64,000 nt of DNA from Clostridium sporogenes (GTDB lineage: Bacteria; Bacillota; Clostridia; Clostridiales; Clostridiaceae), in contig NZ_CP011663.1 in assembly GCF_001020205.1 (NCBI RefSeq), forward strand, positions 1,426,001 to 1,490,000, given 5' to 3'. Position 1 is the stretch's first letter; each line of letters starts with the position of its first letter. Below are positions 1 through 8,563 of this stretch, piece after piece. A model generated the notes under the pieces. That model searched no databases, was not told the origin of the DNA, and worked only from the letters and a program-made list of their open reading frames with translations. The translations under genes and the position numbers were made by a program.

Positions 1-1245
1 AGCATAGCAGATTCTTGTTCTATAGCGATTCATACACCGGTGGGAGTTATATTACATACCGGTGATTTTAAAATAGATTACACACCTATTGATGGATTAG
101 TAATGGATTTTCATCGTATTGCTGAATTAGGTAAAAAAGGAGTATTGCTTCTTATGGCTGATAGTACAAACGTGCAGCGTAAGGGACATACAATTTCAGA
201 AAAATCCATAGGAGAAACTTTAACTAAAATTTTTTCAAATGCTAAAGGAAGAGTTATTGTAGCAACTTTTGCTTCAAACATACATAGGATGCAACAAATA
301 GTCGATGCATCTATAGAGTATGGAAGAAAAGTAGCTTTTAGCGGGAGAAGTATGGAAAATATATCTAAGGTAGCTATGGATTTAGGATATCTTCATATAC
401 CAGAAAATTATTTAATAACTGTAGATGAAATGAAAAATTATCCTAACGAACAAATAACTATAATAACTACTGGAAGTCAAGGAGAACCTATGGCAGCTCT
501 TGCAAGAATAGCTTATTCTAATCATAGAAAAATAGCTATAGAGCCAAAGGACTTGTTTATTATTTCCGCATCACCAATTCCGGGAAATGAAAAACTTATA
601 TCTAGAGTAATAAATGAGCTATTTAAAAAGGGTGCAGATGTAATATATGAAGCATTAGAAGAGGTACATGTATCTGGGCATGCTTATGAAGAAGAATTAA
701 AATTAATTCATACATTAGTCCATCCCCAATATTTTATGCCAGTACATGGAGAATATAGGCACTTAAAACAACATGTAGATTTAGCCATGGAATTAGGCAT
801 GGAAAAAGAGAATATCTTTCCTTTAGAAACAGGGCAAGTTTTAGAAATATCACCTGAGGAAGCAAAAGTATCAGGAAAGGTTCGTACAGGATCTATATTT
901 GTAGATGGTATAGGTGTAGGCGATGTAGGTAATATAGTGATGAGAGATAGAAGGCATTTAGCGAAGGACGGTATGTTAACTATAGTAGTAACTCTAGAAA
1001 AAGAATCCTACAGCGTAATAGCAGGACCGGATGTAATAACAAGGGGTTTCATATATGTAAAAGAATCAGAAGCCTTAATAAATGAAGTAAAAGAAATAGT
1101 AAAAGAAGAACTAGAAAATTGCTTAGAAAATAAAATAATTGAATGGTATGTATTGAAGTCAAATATTAAAAAATCTGTAGAAAAATATTTATATGAAAAA
1201 ACAAAGAGAAGGCCAATTGTTTTACCTATAATTATGGAAATTTAA
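1..1245 (+). CDS. rnj: Ribonuclease J, C-terminal part (5' truncated by window edge)
   Basis: This is an MBL-fold/beta-CASP RNase J, an endo- and 5'-3' exoribonuclease of mRNA decay and RNA maturation. The frame is open from base 1, so about 140 N-terminal residues with the HxHxDH zinc motif lie outside the window. The retained part has HTGDFKID, MADSTN, the beta-CASP segment with SGRSMENISKV and GSQGEP, VHVSGHAYEEEL and PVHGEYRHL. It ends with the usual C-terminal domain. It is followed directly by an intrinsic terminator. The family assignment is secure; which paralogue (J1 or J2 type) cannot be told from this fragment. Confidence 0.95.
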   Translation, partial: SIADSCSIAIHTPVGVILHTGDFKIDYTPIDGLVMDFHRIAELGKKGVLLLMADSTNVQRKGHTISEKSIGETLTKIFSNAKGRVIVATFASNIHRMQQIVDASIEYGRKVAFSGRSMENISKVAMDLGYLHIPENYLITVDEMKNYPNEQITIITTGSQGEPMAALARIAYSNHRKIAIEPKDLFIISASPIPGNEKLISRVINELFKKGADVIYEALEEVHVSGHAYEEELKLIHTLVHPQYFMPVHGEYRHLKQHVDLAMELGMEKENIFPLETGQVLEISPEEAKVSGKVRTGSIFVDGIGVGDVGNIVMRDRRHLAKDGMLTIVVTLEKESYSVIAGPDVITRGFIYVKESEALINEVKEIVKEELENCLENKIIEWYVLKSNIKKSVEKYLYEKTKRRPIVLPIIMEI

Positions 1246-1263
1246 AATTTTATAAAAAATAAT

Positions 1264-1308
1264 AAAAAGCTAGAACTTTAATGTGAAATTTTGGTTCTAG
1301 CTTTTTGT
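1264..1308 (+). terminator. Intrinsic terminator after RNase J
   Basis: A perfect 13-bp stem pairs AAAAAGCTAGAAC with GTTCTAGCTTTTT around a 17-nt loop. The A-rich left arm and the T-run on the right fit a Rho-independent terminator for RNase J. The rest of the interval up to 1551 is AT-rich leader for the next gene, and nothing else was recognised in it. Confidence 0.85.
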
Positions 1309-1551
1309 TATATATTAACACACTAAAATGATATTATATAATAAAAAAACTAAAGTAAATTTAAGATATGATAATAAAAATATTTTTCACAAGAAATACA
1401 TATGGTAAAAAATACATTATATTTTATAATTGGTATACTATAATATATTTTTAAAGAAGTATGTTAAAAATATAACTTACATGCAGGAATTAATATGTTT
1501 ATATGGAATATATATGTAATGTGTGTATTTAATTTACAAGGAGGAGTATAT

Positions 1552-2904
1552 ATGGATCTTTTAAATGCAGTCAAAGGAATAAACGATGTACTGTGGAATT
1601 ATATACTGATTTTTTTGTTGTGTGGAACAGGAATTATATTTACTGTGTCTTTGAAATTTGTTCAAGTTTCTAAATTCAAAGAGTCCTTTAAAAAAGCCTT
1701 TGGAGGTATAAGTCTAAGAGGCAAAAAAGCAGGTAAAGATGGAATGAGTTCATTTCAATCCTTAGCAACAGCAGTAGCTGCTCAAGTAGGTACTGGAAAT
1801 TTAGCTGGAGCAGCCACTGCCATAGTATCAGGAGGACCTGGAGCAATTTTTTGGATGTGGATTAGTGCATTTTTAGGAATGGCAACTATTTTTGGAGAAG
1901 CGGTTTTAGCACAGATTTTTAAAGAAAAAGTTAATGGAGAAGTGACAGGAGGACCAGCTTATTATATAAGCAAAGGACTTAAAAGTAAATTTTTAGCTAG
2001 TTTTTTCTCTGTAACTATAATATTAGCTCTAGGATTTATAGGTAATATGGTTCAGGCCAACTCTATAGGGGCAGCTTTTTCAAATATTTCTAATATACCA
2101 TCTTGGATAATAGGAATAATAGTTGCAATCCTTGGATTAGTTGTTTTTATAGGAGGAATAGGAAGAATAGCTTCTGTTACAGAAAAGATGGTTCCTATAA
2201 TGGCTTTATTTTATATAATAGGAAGTATTATAATATTAGCTACTAATTATATAAATATATTACCTGCTTTTAAATTAATATTTGTTTCTGCTTTTAATCC
2301 TAAAGCTGCTGTAGGTGGAGTAGCAGGGGTTACTGTGAAACAAGCTATAAGATATGGAGTGGCAAGAGGATTATTCTCCAATGAAGCAGGAATGGGATCA
2401 ACACCACATGCCCATGCTGTAGCTAAAGTAAAACATCCAGTAGAACAAGGTTTAGTGGCTATAGTTGGAGTATTTATAGATACTTTTATAGTTCTTACAT
2501 TTACAGCATTAGTAATACTTGCAACAGGGGTACTAGATGGTAAAACAACAGGAATAGAATTAACACAAAATGCATTTATTCAGGGATTGGGTAGTTTTGG
2601 TGGATATTTTATAGCTATTGCATTATTTTTCTTTGCTTTTTCAACAATAATTGGATGGTATTTCTTTGGAGAGGCTAATGTAAAATATCTTTTTAAGGGC
2701 AAAGGGTTAAACGTATACAGGTTTTTGGTAGCAATTTTTATAGTGGTAGGAACAACTTTAAAAGTAGATTTAGTTTGGGAACTTGCAGATACTTTTAATG
2801 GACTTATGGTAATTCCTAATGTAATAGCATTGATAGCTTTAGTTAAAATAGTAAAAGAGTCATTAAAAGATTATAATGAAAATTTTAAAGTTACAGATAA
2901 ATAA
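1552..2904 (+). CDS. Alanine/glycine:cation symporter (AGCS family)
   Basis: A sodium- (or proton-) coupled amino-acid carrier of about 450 residues, predicted to be a polytopic inner-membrane protein. Family signatures are visible: FQSLATAVAAQVGTGNLAGAA near residues 70-90, GGPGAIFWMW, GGPAYYI, and RGLFSNEAGMGSTPHAHA in the second half. An upstream in-frame ATG at 1495 exists, but AAGGAGGAG at 1538-1546 sits 5 nt before the ATG at 1552, which gives the normal family N-terminus MDLLNAVKGIND. It is a single gene closed by a long bidirectional terminator. The likely substrate is alanine or glycine; the exact one is not determinable here. Confidence 0.93.
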   Translation: MDLLNAVKGINDVLWNYILIFLLCGTGIIFTVSLKFVQVSKFKESFKKAFGGISLRGKKAGKDGMSSFQSLATAVAAQVGTGNLAGAATAIVSGGPGAIFWMWISAFLGMATIFGEAVLAQIFKEKVNGEVTGGPAYYISKGLKSKFLASFFSVTIILALGFIGNMVQANSIGAAFSNISNIPSWIIGIIVAILGLVVFIGGIGRIASVTEKMVPIMALFYIIGSIIILATNYINILPAFKLIFVSAFNPKAAVGGVAGVTVKQAIRYGVARGLFSNEAGMGSTPHAHAVAKVKHPVEQGLVAIVGVFIDTFIVLTFTALVILATGVLDGKTTGIELTQNAFIQGLGSFGGYFIAIALFFFAFSTIIGWYFFGEANVKYLFKGKGLNVYRFLVAIFIVVGTTLKVDLVWELADTFNGLMVIPNVIALIALVKIVKESLKDYNENFKVTDK

Positions 2905-3004
2905 ATATAAGAAAGACTTTAAGTATATCAATAGCTTAAAGTAGTAATATAAGAATATATTTAAAGAATATAAAATTTTAAAGAAGGGTTTATATAATAA
3001 GCAT

Positions 3005-3057
3005 AAAAGGATATATTACTAACATGATGTTATGTTAGTAATATATCCTTTATTTTT
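3005..3057. terminator. Bidirectional terminator between convergent genes
   Basis: A perfect 20-bp stem has arms at 3006-3025 and 3032-3051 with a 6-nt loop. The right arm is followed by ATTTTT and the left arm is preceded by a matching A-rich tract. It lies between the converging symporter and chemotaxis-receptor genes, so it can end transcripts from both sides. Confidence 0.85.
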
Positions 3058-3099
3058 AATATAGCTAATAGTAGTAATTAATTAATATTAAGATTTTTA

Positions 3100-4371
3100 T
3101 TACTCTATTTTGTATATATTTATTTTATTTTCTAAGGAATTAGAGAGATTACTAAGCCTATTAGAAGAAGTTTTAACTTTGTTTAAAATATTTAATTGGT
3201 TACTAATAGAATTTGAAACTTCTTTGGTATTATTTGCATTTTCTTCAGCAAAATGTGCAACTGAAGAAACCTCATTTTTAGTTTTTTCACAATTATTAGT
3301 CAATGTATTTGCAGAATTTAAAACTTTAGTTATATCTGTAGATACATTAATTACAAGATTAGATACTTCATTAAATGCTTTTATAGCCTCTAAAAGGGAA
3401 AGATTTTGCTCATCTACCACTGAGTTTACTGTAGTTATTTGATTAACGGTACTAGAAACAGCACTTTCAATGTATTTTACAATTTTTTCTATGCTTTCAA
3501 CAGAGTTAGCAGATTGTTCAGCAAGTTTTCTAATTTCTTCAGCTACAACGGCAAATCCTTTTCCATATTCTCCAGCTCTTGCAGCCTCTATAGATGCATT
3601 TAAAGCAAGAAGATTAGTTTGCTCTGAAATTTGACCTATAACATTAACTATATCACTAATTTCTCTAGATTTTATTTCAAATTCTTTTACAGAATTTACT
3701 GCCATTAGTGAAGCAGCTTTAGTATCTTTCATTTTTATTTCTTGATTTTTAACAGTATCTTCAATAACATCTATGGTATTTAATGCTTTAGTAATAAAAG
3801 ATCTTGAGTTATTCATGTCTTTGAGTATATTATTAATATCTTTAGATAAATGGGATATTAAATTTTCACATTCATTAAGACTATTTGCTTGTTTAGAAGA
3901 AAGCGTAACTACATTATTTATAGATAACATAGCTTCTTCTAGTTTTAATATTGCATTATCTAAGTAGGAATTATTTTCATGGGAGCTAGAGATTACATTT
4001 AAACTTAAATCTTTTACAGTAGCTATCATAGTTTTTAAATTATCCATTACATTGTTTAAATTTTGGAGCATTTCATTACCATTTGTTAAATTTTCCTTTG
4101 AAATTTTGTATGTAAAATCATTATTTTGTATGCTAAGGGCAGCCTCATTAACTAAAATAGAAGGATTTATAAATTTTTTTATATTTTTAAATATAGAGGA
4201 AATTCCTATTATTATTCCTGATAAAACATAAAATAGAATATTCAATAAAAAATTTTTACCGGTGAGATTTAAAATATAGGATGTAATAATTCCTAATATA
4301 AAGGTTGATGGTAAAATTAAACACATAGTTGTAATCATATATTTTGTTTTAAAGCTAGTATCAGTGTACAT
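3100..4371 (-). CDS. Methyl-accepting chemotaxis protein without extracytoplasmic sensor domain
   Basis: A 423-residue chemoreceptor. Two hydrophobic segments (about residues 13-35 and 41-60) are separated by only a few residues, so there is no room for a classical ligand-binding domain. The rest is coiled-coil signalling domain with the hairpin-tip signature [16 protein letters not shown] and the flanking [18 protein letters not shown] near residues 245-285, where CheW/CheA bind. Ligand sensing is probably cytoplasmic or through the membrane (inference). The start is supported by AAAGGAG just upstream of ATG. It is monocistronic and divergent from the polysaccharide operon. Confidence 0.93.
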   Translation of the reverse strand: MYTDTSFKTKYMITTMCLILPSTFILGIITSYILNLTGKNFLLNILFYVLSGIIIGISSIFKNIKKFINPSILVNEAALSIQNNDFTYKISKENLTNGNEMLQNLNNVMDNLKTMIATVKDLSLNVISSSHENNSYLDNAILKLEEAMLSINNVVTLSSKQANSLNECENLISHLSKDINNILKDMNNSRSFITKALNTIDVIEDTVKNQEIKMKDTKAASLMAVNSVKEFEIKSREISDIVNVIGQISEQTNLLALNASIEAARAGEYGKGFAVVAEEIRKLAEQSANSVESIEKIVKYIESAVSSTVNQITTVNSVVDEQNLSLLEAIKAFNEVSNLVINVSTDITKVLNSANTLTNNCEKTKNEVSSVAHFAEENANNTKEVSNSISNQLNILNKVKTSSNRLSNLSNSLENKINIYKIE

Positions 4372-4637
4372 ATTTTTTAACTCCTTTACATGAATAAATA
4401 GGGATATTATTTACAATATTAATTTACGATATTTTAATGAAAAGCTTTATGTAAGTTTTTATAAATAATATCATTAAATATAAATTATATTTGTTTATAA
4501 GGAAATAATATTAACATTAATAAAATAAATATAGTATTAAATAAATATTGTGTTATAATATATGGAAAATATAGTAAAAGAGCGTTGCTTAAAAGTATGA
4601 ATTAATAATAAATTTTTTCCTGGAGGGAAATAAAAAT

Positions 4638-5483
4638 ATGAATAGATTTTCTAAGAATATAGATATATACATAATTATTTTGTTATTAAACTTTTTTTGT
4701 ATATGTAGTTTTATATATTTTAATTTAGGTAAAAATGTTATGTTAAATTTTATAATGTTGAGTTTATTATTTATGGTGTCAATAGTAGCTTATTTTAGAG
4801 GAATAGTTGAAGGTTTTTTATTTAGTGCTATAATTATATTTTTTTATGTTACTTATATAATCTATAATAATATAATTTATAGAAATCCTATAGAACTTAT
4901 TACCTATATTTGGATGATTGATATACCTTTAAGTGCTTTTATATCTGGAAGGCTATCAGAAAACATAAACTTAATTCAAAATATAAATGCAAAACTGCAA
5001 AAGGAATATAGAGATTTAATAACCATTGATAGGACTACTGGCCTTAGTAATTTAAAAGGATTTTATATGGATTTGGATAGAGAAATGAGTAAAGCTAAAA
5101 GGCATAAATTAAGTCTATCTCTTATGATAGTAAAAATACAGTATTATGATGAACTTAATGCTATTTTAGGGGAGAAAAAAATGGAAGAAATTTTAAAGGT
5201 TATAAGTAATGTTATAACCTTAGCAATTAGGGGAGAGGATATTAGCTACAAATTAAATAAGGATACCCTTTCAGTGCTTATGCCTAGTACAAATATTCAA
5301 GGGGCTGAGGTGGTAAAAGGTAGAATAAAGGAAAGTATCAGTGAAGAAAACTTAAAAATAAAACAAGAGGATAAGAATGTTAATCTTGATATAAAAATAG
5401 GAATAGTAGAATATGAAAATACTATAAAAGAAGCTTTTGAATTTAAACAATTAGCAGAAAAGGAATTAGAGTACGATGTATAA
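4638..5483 (+). CDS. Membrane protein with degenerate GGDEF domain and intact I-site; probable c-di-GMP receptor
   Basis: A 281-residue protein with several transmembrane helices in residues 10-105, then a GGDEF-fold domain starting at ITIDRTTGLSNLKGF (about 128-142). The catalytic GG(D/E)EF signature is replaced by NKDTL at 207-211, so cyclase activity is unlikely. Exactly five residues upstream is RGED (198-201), which matches the RxxD inhibitory site that binds c-di-GMP in this fold. The same degenerate-GGDEF/intact-I-site logic is known for PelD and Listeria PssE, receptors that switch on polysaccharide synthases. It is first in a five-gene operon and overlaps the next gene by 8 bases. 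The SD is TGGAGGG ahead of ATG. The receptor role is inference. Confidence 0.85.
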   Translation: MNRFSKNIDIYIIILLLNFFCICSFIYFNLGKNVMLNFIMLSLLFMVSIVAYFRGIVEGFLFSAIIIFFYVTYIIYNNIIYRNPIELITYIWMIDIPLSAFISGRLSENINLIQNINAKLQKEYRDLITIDRTTGLSNLKGFYMDLDREMSKAKRHKLSLSLMIVKIQYYDELNAILGEKKMEEILKVISNVITLAIRGEDISYKLNKDTLSVLMPSTNIQGAEVVKGRIKESISEENLKIKQEDKNVNLDIKIGIVEYENTIKEAFEFKQLAEKELEYDV

Positions 5484-7140
5484 GAAAATAATTATTTATT
5501 TTATGGTATTCTTTCTACTATTCACAAATGTAAATTGTAAAGTTAGAGCAGTAGATAATGCTAAAGAAGAAAAAGTTTTAATAGTATATGATAGTTTTAA
5601 ATTTTTTCCCTATAACAGCAATATAGTATATTCTGTTAGAGAACTTTTAGGTGCTTTTAATACAGCTGTGAAAGTAGTAAATGTGGCTGATTATAAGAAA
5701 GGGGAAATAGAGAATTATGATTATGTGTTTGTAATTAGCATAGAAGGAGAATTAAATAAAAAAATATTCATAAAAGATTTAAAAAATTATAATAAAAAAA
5801 TATGCTGGATAGGAGAAGGTATAGATATTTTCTTACAAAATAATTCTAAATATAGCATAAGATATATAGATTCTAAATCAGATATCACAGAAGTCTATTA
5901 TTCTAATAAAGAAAATATAAATATTTCTAAAATGGAAAAATTTTATTTAGATTCAAAAGAAAGCTTTACAGTTTTAAAACCCTATTCTAAAGAAGCAAAA
6001 ATATATGCTTATTTAAGTAATGGGAAAGACTATTTTCCTTATATAGTAAATGAAAAAAATTTATGGCATATAAGCAGAATAGATGATAACTCAGTGATTT
6101 TTTATATTTTCTCAGATGTTCTAAATTATATATTTAAAGTAGATAAATTTAAAGAAGGGAAAGTTTTTATAAGAATAGAGGATGTTCATCCTTTAAGAGA
6201 TACAAATAAACTTAAAGTTATAGCAGACTATTTATATAGTGAAGATATACCCTTTATGATAGCTCTTATTCCTACTTTTGTAGATACTAAAACAGGTTAT
6301 GTAAATAGTATGTCAGATCAAAAAGAATTCATTGATACTATAAAATATATGCAGGAAAAAGGTGGCACAGTAATACTACATGGATACACCCACCAAAATA
6401 GTAAAGAAGAAGCTTCAGGAGAGGGATATGAGTTTTGGAATGGAAAAGAAAATGCTCCTTTGAAAGTGGATATGGAAAAGTATGTGTATGACAAAGTAGG
6501 AAAAGGTATTAAAGAATGTGTAAAAAATAATATATATCCATTAGGCTTTGAAGCACCTCATTATGCTATGGACATGAGAGCATATAAAGAAATTAAAAAG
6601 TATTTTTCCACTTATGTAGGACAATATCAAAGTAGCGATAAAAGATTTACAAGTACAGCATATCCTTACATACTAGAGGACACAGAAATTTTTAATATAT
6701 TTATCCCTGAAAACTTGGGATATGTAGAAAAGGAAAATCCACTATGGCTTAAGGAAATACAGGAGAATTTTCGTCAGATTTCTATGGTAAGGGGATATAC
6801 TGCTGGAGTATTTTTTCATTCTTATATAGATATAAATTATTTAAAAGAACTAGTTGATTATTTCAAAAGTCAAAATGTTGATTTTTTAGATTTGAAAAAA
6901 GAAGAAAATTGGGTTAAATGGAATGACATAAAAATTTTATCAAAGGATGGGAAGGTAAATATAAAGTATAAAAAAAGTGAAGAGGGTAATAAAATTAATA
7001 ATAAAAAAAGTTTTAAAGAGAAACAGTTTATAGAAAAAGCTAATTTTATAATTATAATAATAGTGGCTGTATTTGTGACTATATTTCTTATTATATTTTA
7101 TGTATCCAAGAAAAAGGATAAAAATAAATTTTTAAGGTGA
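5476..7140 (+). CDS. DUF2334 polysaccharide deacetylase-like membrane-anchored protein
   Basis: A 554-residue exported protein: an N-terminal signal/anchor (IIIYFMVFFLLFTNVNC), a large extracellular region, a C-terminal transmembrane helix around 525-547 and a basic tail. The central section begins VFIRIEDVHPL and continues with MIALIPTF and VILHGYTHQ, then APHYAMD. This is the DUF2334 branch of the NodB/carbohydrate-esterase-4 superfamily, where Asp and His residues hold a metal. It probably deacetylates or otherwise trims the polymer made by the neighbouring synthase. The start overlaps the preceding gene's end, indicating translational coupling. The exact substrate is unknown. Confidence 0.85.
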   Translation: MYKKIIIYFMVFFLLFTNVNCKVRAVDNAKEEKVLIVYDSFKFFPYNSNIVYSVRELLGAFNTAVKVVNVADYKKGEIENYDYVFVISIEGELNKKIFIKDLKNYNKKICWIGEGIDIFLQNNSKYSIRYIDSKSDITEVYYSNKENINISKMEKFYLDSKESFTVLKPYSKEAKIYAYLSNGKDYFPYIVNEKNLWHISRIDDNSVIFYIFSDVLNYIFKVDKFKEGKVFIRIEDVHPLRDTNKLKVIADYLYSEDIPFMIALIPTFVDTKTGYVNSMSDQKEFIDTIKYMQEKGGTVILHGYTHQNSKEEASGEGYEFWNGKENAPLKVDMEKYVYDKVGKGIKECVKNNIYPLGFEAPHYAMDMRAYKEIKKYFSTYVGQYQSSDKRFTSTAYPYILEDTEIFNIFIPENLGYVEKENPLWLKEIQENFRQISMVRGYTAGVFFHSYIDINYLKELVDYFKSQNVDFLDLKKEENWVKWNDIKILSKDGKVNIKYKKSEEGNKINNKKSFKEKQFIEKANFIIIIIVAVFVTIFLIIFYVSKKKDKNKFLR

Positions 7141-7145
7141 TAAAT

Positions 7146-8408
7146 ATGAAAAGTTTAAATTGGTTAGATTATTTCTTTATTTATTCTTTAGTTTCAATAT
7201 GGATGCTACTGCTTGTAAATATAATTTTATCTTTGTCTGGATATAGATATTATTTAAAGACTTTAAACAGTGAACTTAAAGGATTAAAGGATGAAAGATA
7301 TCCTAAGGTATCCATATTAGTACCTGCTCATAATGAGGAAAAGGTAATAGGAAGAACTGTAAAATCTATCTTGCTTTTAAATTATCCTAAAGATAAAATG
7401 GAACTTATTGTTATAAATGATAATTCCTCAGATAATACTAAAAAAATATTAGAACAGATTCAAAAAGAATACAGATCTTATAATTTTAAAATAATAAATA
7501 CAGATAATATAACGGGAGGAAAAGGTAAGTCCAATGCCTTAAATATAGGGTATAAACATTCAAGTGGTGATTTTATAGCTGTATATGATGCGGATAATAC
7601 TCCAGACAAAAATGCATTAAAATATCTTATTGAAACTATAATTGAGGACGAAAGTTTAGGAGCAGTTATAGGAAAGTTTAGAACTAGAAATAAAGACAGA
7701 AATATGTTAACAAGATTTATAAATATAGAAACCTTAAGTTTTCAATGGATGTGTCAAGCTGGAAGATGGAATCTATTAAATTTATGTACTATACCTGGCA
7801 CTAATTTTATAGTAAAAAGGAATATAATACAAAAGTTGAATGGCTGGGATCCAAAGGCTATATCAGAAGATACAGAAATAAGTTTTAGAATATATGAATT
7901 AGGATATAAAATAAAATTTGTACCATACTCCGTAACCTGGGAACAGGAGCCAGAAAATTTAAAGGTTTGGTTCAAACAAAGAACTAGATGGGCGAAAGGT
8001 AATATTTATGTTCTTTTAAAATATTTTAAAAATATGTTTAAAGGAACTAGTAAAAATATAATATTTGATATTTTTTATTTTTTTTCAGTGTACTTTTTAT
8101 TTTTATCCTCTGTAATAATATCTGATATTTTATTTATTGTTGGTATTTTTTCAAATATAAACTTACATGTTACAGGAAATTTTAATGTTCTTTGGATATT
8201 AGCATATGTGCTTTTTGTTTTAGAAGTAAGTTTGACTTTAACATTAGAAAAAGGGGAAAGTAATAGGAAAAATTTAATACTTGTGCCTATTATGTATTTT
8301 ACATATTGTCAAATGTGGATGATAGTTGCTCTTAAAGGAATAATTCAATATATGCAGGATAAATTGTTTAAAAAAGAAGTTGAATGGTATAAAACAGAAA
8401 GATTCTAA
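7146..8408 (+). CDS. Processive family 2 glycosyltransferase (polysaccharide synthase)
   Basis: About 420 residues: an N-terminal transmembrane helix, a cytosolic GT-A domain and C-terminal membrane helices from about residue 300, the layout of BcsA/PgaC/HasA-type synthases. Visible motifs are VSILVPAHNEE, VINDNSSDNT, VYDADNTPD (DxD-type metal/UDP site), SEDTEISFR (catalytic ED) and QRTRWAKGN (Q/RxxRW acceptor motif). There is no C-terminal PilZ domain, so c-di-GMP control would need another protein, possibly the operon's first product. A GTG at 7137 is in frame, but AAGGTGA at 7134-7140 is best spaced for the ATG at 7146. The sugar polymerised is not identifiable from sequence alone. Confidence 0.93.
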   Translation: MKSLNWLDYFFIYSLVSIWMLLLVNIILSLSGYRYYLKTLNSELKGLKDERYPKVSILVPAHNEEKVIGRTVKSILLLNYPKDKMELIVINDNSSDNTKKILEQIQKEYRSYNFKIINTDNITGGKGKSNALNIGYKHSSGDFIAVYDADNTPDKNALKYLIETIIEDESLGAVIGKFRTRNKDRNMLTRFINIETLSFQWMCQAGRWNLLNLCTIPGTNFIVKRNIIQKLNGWDPKAISEDTEISFRIYELGYKIKFVPYSVTWEQEPENLKVWFKQRTRWAKGNIYVLLKYFKNMFKGTSKNIIFDIFYFFSVYFLFLSSVIISDILFIVGIFSNINLHVTGNFNVLWILAYVLFVLEVSLTLTLEKGESNRKNLILVPIMYFTYCQMWMIVALKGIIQYMQDKLFKKEVEWYKTERF

Positions 8409-8563
8409 GAATAAATATAAAAACATATAGAAAAATAAATAAAAGAATTATTAATTAAAGCATATGAAAATATGGAATGAAATAAATAACAATATAAAAA
8501 GAAAGGTAGGTGAAAAACCTGATTGGTGGCTGAGTAACATGATTTTAGAAATCAGGAATCAAT

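Noticed and set aside
4500..4637. c-di-GMP riboswitch ahead of the polysaccharide operon
   Set aside because: No GEMM-type conserved core was found in the leader, so c-di-GMP input would be at protein level.
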